From Anseongella ginsenosidimutans (lineage in GTDB: Bacteria > Bacteroidota > Bacteroidia > Sphingobacteriales > Sphingobacteriaceae): a stretch of 64,000 nt of DNA. Made by a program: the position numbers and the translations under genes. The notes beneath the pieces were generated by a model. The model was given only the letters and a program-made list of their open reading frames with translations. It had not been told where the DNA came from and ran no database searches. Positions 8,067 through 16,496 of this stretch are shown here, one piece after another (positions within the stretch are counted from its first letter, which is position 1; the number at the start of each line of letters is the position of its first letter). Where the stretch lies: assembly GCF_008033235.1 (NCBI RefSeq), contig NZ_CP042432.1, forward strand, positions 1,612,001 to 1,676,000. Reading direction: 5' to 3'.

Positions 8067-8831
8067 ATGAAAAAAATCATCCAGCGTTTCCTGAACCGCT
8101 ATGGTTACCATATTATAAAATTCGATAAGAATAATCCGCCCTGGGAATACCCGGCTGATTTCGGCGGGGAACTCCGGGGAATCATCGAAAAAGTGAAGCC
8201 CTACACCATGACGCTCCCCGAAAGGCTCTTCGCCAATTATGAAGCGGTCAATTACATTACCCGGAACGGGATTGAAGGTGCCATTACCGAATGCGGGGTC
8301 TGGCGCGGCGGCAGTACCATGACCATGCTCCACACCCTTCTTAACAGGCAGGATACCAGGCGGGAGATTTTTATGTACGATACCTTCGATGGTATGTCGG
8401 AACCGGGGGAAGAAGATAAAGCCTATTCAGGCGATCCTGCAGCCCTCCTGCTGAAGAACAGCGACAAGCATGATCCGCGTTCGGTCTGGTGTTACGCCTC
8501 CCTGGAAGATGTGCAGCGCAACGTGCTTTCCACCGGCTACCCGCAGGAGCGGATCCACTTTGTAAAAGGGAAAGTAGAGGATACCATTCCGGCAACGATT
8601 CCCGAAAAGATCGCCATTCTGAGGCTGGATACCGACTGGTATGAGTCTACCCTGCATGAACTGGAACATTTATATCCCCGCCTTCAGCCAGGAGGGGTAC
8701 TCCTGATTGACGATTACGGCCATTGGGAAGGCGCCAGGAAGGCGGTGGACGAATACATCCGGGAAAAGGGCCTTCGTTTATTGCTTTGCCGTACGGATTA
8801 CAGCGGAAGAATTGCGATAAAGCCAAATTAA
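8067..8831 (+). CDS. TylF/MycF-family O-methyltransferase
   Basis: SAM- and metal-dependent methyltransferase of the macrocin O-methyltransferase family (254 residues), whose characterised members methylate sugar hydroxyls. Visible are the SAM-binding ECGVWRGGSTMTM (about 73-85), the acidic YDTFDGMSEP (about 99-108), LRLDTDWYEST (about 187-197) and LLIDDYGHWEGARKAVDEY, with the Asp residues that bind metal in this family. Within a glycan cluster the substrate is likely a sugar of the surface polysaccharide. The stop overlaps the next ATG by one base (TAATG). Confidence 0.9.
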   Translation: MKKIIQRFLNRYGYHIIKFDKNNPPWEYPADFGGELRGIIEKVKPYTMTLPERLFANYEAVNYITRNGIEGAITECGVWRGGSTMTMLHTLLNRQDTRREIFMYDTFDGMSEPGEEDKAYSGDPAALLLKNSDKHDPRSVWCYASLEDVQRNVLSTGYPQERIHFVKGKVEDTIPATIPEKIAILRLDTDWYESTLHELEHLYPRLQPGGVLLIDDYGHWEGARKAVDEYIREKGLRLLLCRTDYSGRIAIKPN

Positions 8832-10318
8832 TGGGCATTGTAAAGCGACAGGGGTTCTATAATTCGGTCATGATCTATGCCGGACTGGCGATGGGTTATG
8901 TGAATACCATTCTCCTGATACCCCGGGCGCTGGACATTGAAGAAGCTGGTCTTTACGGCGTTTTCCTGAGCATCAGCCTTACTTTTGCCCAATTACCCAC
9001 TTCCAGTATTACCAGCCTCATCGGGCGGTTTTTCCCTTACTTCCGGAGCAGTGATAAAAAGCATAAGGGTTTTGTCTCGCTGGCCGGTACTGCCGCGCTG
9101 GCGGTATTTGCGCTTTTTGCTATTCTGTTCATCGCCTTGCGAAAACCGGTGCTTGAATTCTATGAAAAAGGATCACCTTTCCTGGGGGAATACTATTATC
9201 TGGTACTCCCCATGGCCTTTTTCATCCTGTGGTTCAGTATATTCGAAGTGCTTGCCCGGGCAACGTATAAAACAGTTTTCGCTACCTTCCTCCGGGAATT
9301 CTTCCTGAAGTTCGCTTCCTCGGCCGGCCTGCTGCTCGTATTGTTCGGCTATATGGGTTTCAGCAGTTTCCTGCTTTATTATATCCTGGCTTACGGCCTT
9401 ATTTGCGTTTTCCTGTTATTCCAGCTGATAGCTTCCGGGGAATTCCGCTTTTCCTGGAAAATGAATTTTAGCCGGCAGCAGGGCCGGGAATTTTTGCGCT
9501 ATGGTTTTTATACCATGCTGGCTGGCACTCCCTGGGTGCTGATCCAGAAGATCGACCTGAATATACTGAGCCATTATGCCCTCCCGGCGGTGTTGGGCGG
9601 GTACTACCTCTATTCCAATATGTCGGCTGCGATTGGCATTCCCCGCAACGCCATGAATAAGGTCACCTACCAGATCGTGTCGGACGCCTGGGAGCGGAAC
9701 GATCTTTCGAAAATTGATGAAATTTACCGGAAAACATCGGTGGTGCAGCTGCTGATGGGTTCCCTGCTCTTCATAGGTATTATCGTGAACCGGGATAACC
9801 TGTTCAGCCTCATGAGTAACGAAGACTATTTTCCTTATTTTCCTTTGTTTTATTTTTTGGGGCTGGGGCAGCTGGTGGATATTACCGGCGGGCTGAACGC
9901 CCATATTATTTCTATTTCGCCCCGGTACCGGACCGGTACACTGCTGGTATTTCTTGCCTGCATCTTCTGTGTAGGCCTCAACTTCCTGCTGGTTCCCGTT
10001 TACGGGGGAATGGGGGCCACCTTCGTCTATTTTCTGACCATGCTCATCTATAATTTCAGTACCTGGTGGTTCCTCCGCAAGCAATATAACCTGCAGCCTT
10101 TTTCAGGCAAACACCTGTACATCCTGGCCTTTGCGGGGATTGCTTTCCTGGCTGGGCGCTACCTGCCTTACCTGGGCCATATCCTGATTGACCTGCCGGT
10201 CCGGAGCCTTCTCACGACGATCGTATTCGCGGTTCCGGTGCTGGCTTTCCGCGTGTCGGAAGATGTAAATGAACAGTTTTGGCAACTTCTAAAGAAAGCA
10301 GGATGGAAAAGAAGTTAA
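8831..10318 (+). CDS. Wzx-type polysaccharide flippase
   Basis: Inner-membrane protein of 495 residues with about 12-14 hydrophobic segments, of the MOP/oligosaccharide-flippase superfamily that moves undecaprenyl-linked glycan units to the periplasm. The start MGIVKRQGFYNSVMIYAGLA is typical of Bacteroidota family members, and the GRFFPYF and IGIPRNAMNKV segments fit. I chose the ATG at 8831, which overlaps the TylF stop, over upstream in-frame starts inside that gene. The C-terminus overlaps the next glycosyltransferase. It is one of two flippases in the window; the other starts at 58595. Confidence 0.88.
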   Translation: MGIVKRQGFYNSVMIYAGLAMGYVNTILLIPRALDIEEAGLYGVFLSISLTFAQLPTSSITSLIGRFFPYFRSSDKKHKGFVSLAGTAALAVFALFAILFIALRKPVLEFYEKGSPFLGEYYYLVLPMAFFILWFSIFEVLARATYKTVFATFLREFFLKFASSAGLLLVLFGYMGFSSFLLYYILAYGLICVFLLFQLIASGEFRFSWKMNFSRQQGREFLRYGFYTMLAGTPWVLIQKIDLNILSHYALPAVLGGYYLYSNMSAAIGIPRNAMNKVTYQIVSDAWERNDLSKIDEIYRKTSVVQLLMGSLLFIGIIVNRDNLFSLMSNEDYFPYFPLFYFLGLGQLVDITGGLNAHIISISPRYRTGTLLVFLACIFCVGLNFLLVPVYGGMGATFVYFLTMLIYNFSTWWFLRKQYNLQPFSGKHLYILAFAGIAFLAGRYLPYLGHILIDLPVRSLLTTIVFAVPVLAFRVSEDVNEQFWQLLKKAGWKRS

Positions 10319-11540
10319 GGATACTTTTTCTGCTGGGCGGCTTGCCCCATTACTTCAAGCTTCTGCTGAACAAAATGAACAGCCTGGAAGACATGGAAGT
10401 GATGCTGGTGATGCCCGGTAAAAGAGGCGCCACCCTGGGTTCCGGAGTGCATGAAAGCCGGGAAGGAGCGGATTTTAAACTATTTGAGCTGGAAGAGCGC
10501 CAAGCCTGGTACGGGAAGGCCGCCTTCAGTGGCCTCCGCCCCTTGTTAAAACGGGAGAAGCCGGACGTCCTGGTCGTTGGCTGGCCGTACATGCTGCAAT
10601 TCTTTTTTGACCCTTTACTTCCCCGCTTCCTTCGTAAAAATAATATCCGCCTGGTTTACCGGGATATTCCCTTCAATATGCCCCCTACGGAAAGGCGGGC
10701 GAATACTTCCGGAAACAGCGGGTCAGGCACGAAGCCGGCGGCGAGGGCCTGAAAAAGGGATTAAAGGCTTACTGGGCTTTTGTACTGCTCACTGAAATCA
10801 GGAAGCGTTACCTGCACATGGCCGATGCGCTGATCTTTTATGTGGATACCGCTTTTGAGCTGATGTCAAGTTACGGTATTCCGCGGGACCGCGTTTTCAT
10901 CACCGCCAATTCCCCCGATACCGACCGTCTCCTGGCCACTTTTGAACGTGTGCGGCAACAGCCGCTGCTTCTTTCGCCCAATCCGCAGCGCCTGATCCAT
11001 GTGGGCCGCCTGGTAAAATGGAAGCGGGTAGACCTTATCCTGGAAGCTATTAAGGACCTGGAAGGTCTGTACCCCCAAATTGAGCTGGTGGTGGTAGGTT
11101 TCGGGCCGGAAGAAGCCGCGCTAAAGCAACAGGCGGAAAGCCTGGGAATAGCCGGCCGGGTTACTTTTACGGGCGGCATTTATGACGAAGTGGTGCTGGG
11201 GCAGTACCTTCATGCATCGGCGGTGTACGTGCTGGCCGGCATGGGCGGACTTTCCATTAACGATGCCATGTGTTTTGCAAAGCCGGTGATCTGTTCCGAG
11301 GCGGACGGAACGGAAAAGCGCCTGGTCCGGGAGAATATTAACGGAAAATATTTCGAAAACGGGGATGCCGCTGACCTTGCCAGGCAGATCTCCTTTTTCA
11401 TTGAAGACCCGGCCCGTGTACGCAGTTTCGGCGAAAACTCACTGAAAATCATCCGCGAAGAAGTCAATATACATACCGTACTGCAGGAGTTCCGCCGGGC
11501 CTTTCAGTACGCGGTTGATCAGGGCGGCAAGCAGAAATAG
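10303..11540 (+). CDS. Glycosyltransferase family 4 (frameshifted)
   Basis: GT-B glycosyltransferase of about 412 residues once repaired. The N-terminal half (MEKKLRILFLLGGLPHYF through LVYRDIPFNMPP) and the C-terminal half (LIHVGRLVKWKRVDLILEAI, GFGPEEAALKQQAESLGI, VTFTGGIYDEVVLGQYLHAS) lie in different frames. The break is at 10681-10685, a run of five C. One more C would give NMPPYGKAGEYFRKQRVRHE and join the halves. The ATG at 10303 overlaps the flippase end by 16 bases. It lies in the same glycan cluster and is the last gene before a repeat array. A real pseudogene is possible, but the same lesion recurs in five other genes of the window. Confidence 0.85.
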
Positions 11541-11669
11541 CCCCGGCCTGCGGCGACCCTATACTGCGGCCCCTATGCCAGGACGCGGGGCGACAGGCAA
11601 AAAATAGCCCCGGCCTGCGACAACCTTATACCTGCGGCCTCTATGCCAGGACGCAGGGGGCAGGCAAAA
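11538..11669. repeat. Two tandem copies of a ~66-bp GC-rich unit
   Basis: Copies 11538-11604 and 11605-11669 both begin TAGCCCCGGCCTGCG, contain CTATGCCAGGACGC and end in CAGGCAAAA. The first starts in the stop codon of the preceding glycosyltransferase. The array sits between convergent genes. Confidence 0.8.
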
Positions 11670-11676
11670 TAGCCCC

Positions 11677-11776
11677 GATCGGTTTAATTCAGGCCCCGAT
11701 CGGTTTAATTAAAGGTCCGATCGGTTTAATTAAAGGTCCGATCGGTTTAATTAAGGCCTGATCGGTTTAATTCAGG
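11677..11776. repeat. Five-copy 21-bp tandem repeat GATCGGTTTAATT
   Basis: GATCGGTTTAATT starts at 11677, 11698, 11719, 11740 and 11760, a period of 21, 21, 21 and 20 bases. Most copies contain the palindrome CCGATCGG, and some contain TTAATTAA. It continues the repeat array between convergent transcription units, with no spacer diversity of the CRISPR kind. Confidence 0.9.
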
Positions 11777-11789
11777 GGCGGTTAATCCT

Positions 11790-14089
11790 TCAAAAGGAAA
11801 GCTTCTGAAGCTCCTCCACGGTAAAGGCTCCCTCGCGGTCTTTCAGCTTTTCCCTTACGCGGGCCACATCTTCGGCCGATACCAGTCCGGCGTTATTGTT
11901 CCAGGCATTCCTGACGAAACTGAGTATCTGCGCCACGTCACCGTCAGATAAAGCGTCGTTGTTGCCTATTCCGGGCATTTCCCCGGCAATTTCCTTTTGG
12001 TCATATACATGGCCGTTGACTTCAATGGGGCCGGTCAGGCCGAATAGTACAATGGCCGCCAGGCGGTTTTTATCGCCGGTGACCCATTCGGAGCGGTTCA
12101 GGGGAGGCGCCATGGACCGGATGCCCTTTCCATCGGCTCCGTGGCAGGTTTGGCAGATATTCTTAAATAGTTCCCGGCCCCTTGAAAGCTCCTTGAGCAA
12201 CTCCTTTTTCAGCCTTGCCTGCTCTTTTTCCCTGATGTCCTGCAATACCTCTTCCAGGTGCTTCTTAATGACAAGCGTGGTGTCCGTGTTCCAGCGGTTC
12301 AGTTGCTCCAGGAAATCTGCTTCCCTTTTATGGAGATTGCTGATAACCGCATCGGCTACATAGGCATCATTAGGGTATTGCTTTGCTAGTTCCAGCAAGA
12401 ATTCGCCGGCTGCGCCAGGGGCAAAGGCATGGATAGCCGGTAACAGGTAGGCAAGGTAGGGCGCCAGTTTAACATTGGCGGCAAGAGGCTTCAGGGCCTC
12501 CAGGATGGCCGCGTGATTAGCGCGGGTAACGACGGACGGGATGGCCGTCAGCGCCTGGGCGACCAGGACCTCGTTATTGCTTTGCAGGAAAGGTTTCAGA
12601 TCGTTCCATTCCAGGGCATATAAGCCTTCCAGGGTCCAAAGCGTATGGATGAGGCCCGTTTCATTGCCGCCGCTTTTCAATTTTTCCCGCAGGAGCGGAA
12701 TGCTTTCCGGATGACGCCGGTCAACGATCAGTTGCTGTGCTTTGTCGCGTACCCAGCCGTTCTCATGATCCAGCAGGGCAATAAGACCGTTAATTTCAGA
12801 AGGAAAGGTTACCCGCTCCGGTTCTGATCCTTCAGGAATGATCTTGTAGATGCGGCCCCGGTTAAGCGGATCGCTTAATTCGCGCTCGCTGATCTCGTTT
12901 TTGAGATAATCGGTTAGATAGGTCACGTGTTGTATAATGCCGCGGTACATGTCCACCAGGTAGAGCGCCCCGTCAGGGCCATTATAAGCGCTCACCGGGC
13001 GGAAGCGCTCATCGGTACTTGCCAGGAATTCCTTGTTTTCATAGGCTTGTTTCCCGGAAACATGGTTAACCTGGTAATGAATACTGTCCCGCTTTACCAG
13101 GTTGGCGGAAGGTTCCGGCACAAAGGCATTCCCGGCATATTCCCTGCCGAACAGTCCCCCCTGTAAATGACCGGCCCGCTGGCTGCCGTAAAATTGACCA
13201 GGCGCAGGCTATCGCTGAGCATGCCCTCCAGGTAGCCACGGTTAATGCCTGTGTTGGGCCGTATGGGATACACCCTGTTATTGGGGACGATATTTTCACT
13301 GTAACCGGCTACGTCCTCCTGTGAAGGATTTGCCGCTCCGAAGCGCGGCGGGAAATAATCGCCCAGCAAGTTGGCCGAATTATGATTATAAAACAGCCTT
13401 CCCTGGTTATCCTGAGAAATACCCCACTGCCCCCTGAATACCGTCCTTTCGATCAGCCAGCGGTCTCCCTTTTTCCGGTAACGTTTTGCAGACTTAGCGT
13501 TATAGATCCAGTTATCCAGCGCCCTGTACAGCCCGTTTGGCTGGTGTTCCACGTTGCCGCCCGCCGCATATTCGGGATCCACCAATGTCTTTTTCCCCGC
13601 CTGCCCGTTATTGTTTTCCACGAACCACAGCTTAGGCGGCTCGGCCACCAATACACCGTCCTCTATGAGGCAAATGGCCCTGGGCAATACCAGGGAGTCC
13701 ATGAAAACAGACCGCTTGTCCATCCGCCCGTCCTGGTTGCTGTCTTCCAGGATAGCGATGGTCCCCGTAGGCGCGTCTTCGCCCGTGCCAACGGTATCCG
13801 GCATATAATTAGGCATTTCTACTACCCATATTCGCCCTTTTTCGTCAAAAGTCATCGCCACGGGCGTTCTGACGTCCGGCTCGGAAGCCACCAGCTTTAT
13901 CTCAAAGCCCTCTTCTATACGGAAGTGTTCCAGCGATTCTTCGGCGCTGAGTACCGGCGATTCATCATATTTTTCGCGGATAGCGAGGGAGTCGGCAAGG
14001 CGCTTTTCTTCGGGAGTTTGCTTAGGTTTGCAAGAGGTTACGACACTGATAACAAAAAGTGAAACAGCGATCAGGCGGAGCTTATACAT
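11790..14089 (-). CDS. PVC-type heme-binding lipoprotein dehydrogenase (frameshifted)
   Basis: Envelope lipoprotein of about 766 residues when repaired. It has a signal peptide with the lipidated Cys in SVVTSC, then a sorbosone/PQQ-dehydrogenase-like beta-propeller (EGFEIKLVASEPDVRTPVAM, WVVEMPNY, DSNQDGRMDK). A HEAT-like helical region follows (INGLIALLDHENGWVRDKAQ), then a C-terminal cytochrome c domain with the heme motif CQTCH in NICQTCHGADGKG. This domain order matches the membrane-bound dehydrogenase/heme-binding CxxCH family. The natural substrate is unknown. The frame breaks at 13156-13161, six C on the plus strand where seven would give VIYRGGLFGREYAGNAF. It lies opposite in strand to the glycan genes on either side. 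Confidence 0.82.
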
Positions 14090-14233
14090 TTATTGGTTTT
14101 TAAAAACAAGCGCTAAATATAATGATTTCAACACATCCGGCACAATGTTCGCCATTGTTATCACCGGAAAGGAAAGGGTTGAAAATAAACGGGTTTTAAA
14201 GGCCTTTTTTGTTATTTTGGAGTTTTCCTGCTC

Positions 14234-15552
14234 ATGTTCCGGCGCTGGTCCGGAGCGGATTCAGGCGGATTTATTATAAAGAAGCAATTGAGAATAGTTC
14301 ACGTTAATGCATACGATGGGAACGGCGGGGCCGGCCGGGCCATGATGAGGCTTCACCATGCGTTAAAGCATACAGGCGCTCAATCCGACGCCCTTTGCAT
14401 GTACCAGTTTGATCCCCATTCGGACGTGACACCCATCTATCGGAACTGGTGGGGTAAATTACGTTCAATCGCTACCATTTTTGGCGAACGTTACCTGGGA
14501 AAAGCGCTGGCGCCCAGCCGGGGAATCCCTTTTTCCCTTCAAAAAATGGGGCTTCCGGTTCACAGGCATCCTTTAGTCCTTAACGCAGATATTATTCACC
14601 TTCACTGGGTAAACCACGGTATGCTCGCGCCCCGCCAGATGAAAAAGCTGCTGGAACTGGGAAAGCCGCTTGTTTGGTCGCTGCATGACTGCAATCCGTT
14701 TACCGGGGGTGCCACGTAAGGTATGATTGCCGGCGTTATGAAATCAGCTGCGGAACTTGTCCGGCATTAAACAGCCGGAGCAGCAATGACTGGTCACACC
14801 GCACCTGGAACGCGAAGGCAAAGGCGTATGGCCGGGGACGCATCACCTGGGTAGCCCCCAGCAGCTGGATGGGCGAATCGGTCCGGAAGGCCAGCCTTGC
14901 CAGGGGGAATGAAGTAGCCGTAATTGGAAATGCCCTGGAAACAAACGTGTTCCATCCCGGAGATCGTCATAGTGCAAGGCAGCAACTGGGGATTTCACAG
15001 GATGCCTTTGTCCTGCTGGCCGGCCATATGCCTTCCAGCACGGATCGTCATAAAGGCGGAGCTGAACTGATACAGGCCATCCGGCGCTTCCGGGAGCTTC
15101 CTGGAGTGGATCACGCTAAAATATTACTCGTTTTTTTTGGTGGCAAGGACAGAGACGAGGCGGATTCCTGGCCCTATCCGGCCCATTTTGCCGGTAAGAT
15201 CGGACAGGAAGAAAAACTGGCCGGTTATTACCAGGCTGCTGATGTTTTTTTATTTCCTTCTCTACAGGAAAGCATGGGATATACTGCGTTGGAAAGCCTG
15301 GCCTGCGGTACCCCCGTGGTGGCTTTCAGGACATCCGGCGTTACGGATGTGGTATTGCATGAGGAAAACGGCTACCTGGCTACTTTAGGGGATACGGATC
15401 AATTTGCCGAAGGAATCAGCTGGATATATCACCATCCTTCCCGCGGCGAACTTGCTTCCAGGGGTGTGGCCCATGCCACGGGCCATTTTGAATCCGGGCT
15501 GATCGCAGAAAAACACCTGGCTTTATACAAGCGTTTATTAAAAGCAGATTGA
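14234..15552 (+). CDS. Glycosyltransferase family 4 (frameshifted)
   Basis: GT-B glycosyltransferase, about 439 residues from 14234 when repaired. The N-terminal half has LRIVHVNAYDGNGGAGRAMMRLHHAL and the DIIHLHWVNHG segment, ending at PLVWSLHDCNPFTGG. The C-terminal half has NALETNVFHPGD, SMGYTALESLACGTPVVAF and VVLHEENGYL. The break is at 14705-14709, five G where six would give FTGGCHVRYDCRRYEISCGTC, a Cys-rich insert seen in some family members. A TTG at 14288 is a plausible alternative start that trims a poorly conserved N-terminus. It is followed by a GT2 gene after 10 bases. Confidence 0.83.
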
Positions 15553-15562
15553 AAAACAGCCA

Positions 15563-16396
15563 ATGAGTACTGATATCCATCTCAGCGTTATCACGGTCAC
15601 GTTTAATTGCCGGGAATTGCTTCCCCGAACGTTGGAAAGCGTGCAGGCGCAGGCTTTTTCATCCATAGAACATATTATCGTAGACGGGGCTTCCACCGAT
15701 GGTACGCTGGAACTTATCCGAGAAAATGAGGCGTACCTGGGCGCCTGGATATCTGAACCGGATAAAGGAATCTACGACGCCATGAATAAAGGGCTTCGAA
15801 TGGCGCGCGGGAAATACGTGCTTTTCCTGAACGCGGGCGATACATTTTACTCCGAAGGCACGCTGCTGGAGGTGTTTTCGGCACCAGCTGCCGGCGAAGC
15901 GAGTATCGTTTCCGGCGAAGCGATTTCCGGTTCCGGTGAAGCGATTTCCGGTTCCGGTGAAGCAAATACCGTTTTCGGCGAAGCGAATTCCGGTTCCGCG
16001 GATATTTATTACGGTCAAACCAAGCTCACCGACCTGGAAGGCCGGATCACCGGTGACCGCCGGTTAAAGGCGCCGGAACAACTTAACTGGCGAAGCTTCC
16101 GGTACGGAATGCTGGTGTGTCATCAGTCTTTTATCGTGCGACGCGCCATTGCCCCGGAATACGATCTTTCCTGGCGGATCTGCGCCGATATCGATTGGTG
16201 CATACGCTGTATGAAGGCGGCTGAAAAAATAGAGAATACGCATTCCTATATCTCCTGCTTCCTGGAGGGGGGCATTTCACGACAGCAGGAAAAGAAAGCC
16301 TGGAAGGAGCGCTTTGCTATCATGAAGAAATACTACGGCCTGGGCGAAACCCTGCTGTCCCACCTGTATATTGCCTTCCGTTTCCTGAGGCATTAG
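15563..16396 (+). CDS. Glycosyltransferase family 2 with 7-residue repeat insert
   Basis: GT-A fold inverting glycosyltransferase, 277 residues, of the WcaA-like group. Visible are LSVITVTFNCRELLPRTLESV, the VDGASTDGTLELI nucleotide-binding segment, SEPDKGIYDAMNKG and FLNAGDTF in place of the usual DxD. Residues 111-145 are an unusual insert of five 7-residue units (GEASIVS, GEAISGS twice, GEANTVF, GEANSGS) before the YYGQTKL strand, where relatives have a short loop. It follows the GT4 gene closely and closes the rightward glycan group. The 100 bases after it show nothing recognisable. Confidence 0.88.
   Translation: MSTDIHLSVITVTFNCRELLPRTLESVQAQAFSSIEHIIVDGASTDGTLELIRENEAYLGAWISEPDKGIYDAMNKGLRMARGKYVLFLNAGDTFYSEGTLLEVFSAPAAGEASIVSGEAISGSGEAISGSGEANTVFGEANSGSADIYYGQTKLTDLEGRITGDRRLKAPEQLNWRSFRYGMLVCHQSFIVRRAIAPEYDLSWRICADIDWCIRCMKAAEKIENTHSYISCFLEGGISRQQEKKAWKERFAIMKKYYGLGETLLSHLYIAFRFLRH
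15893..15997 (+). repeat. In-frame 21-bp tandem repeat (5 copies)
   Basis: Five consecutive 21-base units, each starting GGCGAAGC or GGTGAAGC, encode GEAxxxx heptapeptides inside the GT2 gene. The two central units are almost identical. Copy number changes here would keep the reading frame. Confidence 0.9.
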
Positions 16397-16496
16397 TACA
16401 GCAACTGTTCATAAATACGGCAACTTTCGTAAATTCAGGGACGCTTGATCGTACACGCGGCAGGTAGCCCGGACGCTGTAATTAGTGATTGCCGCA

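Noticed and set aside
11677-11776. Regularly spaced repeats as a CRISPR array
   Set aside because: The period is 21 bases with no unique spacers and no cas genes nearby; it is a plain tandem repeat.
713-14709. Poly-G/C tracts as phase-variation switches
   Set aside because: The tracts are only 4-6 bases long, below the usual length for slippage switching, and the affected set includes coaX; kept only as a minor alternative in the findings.
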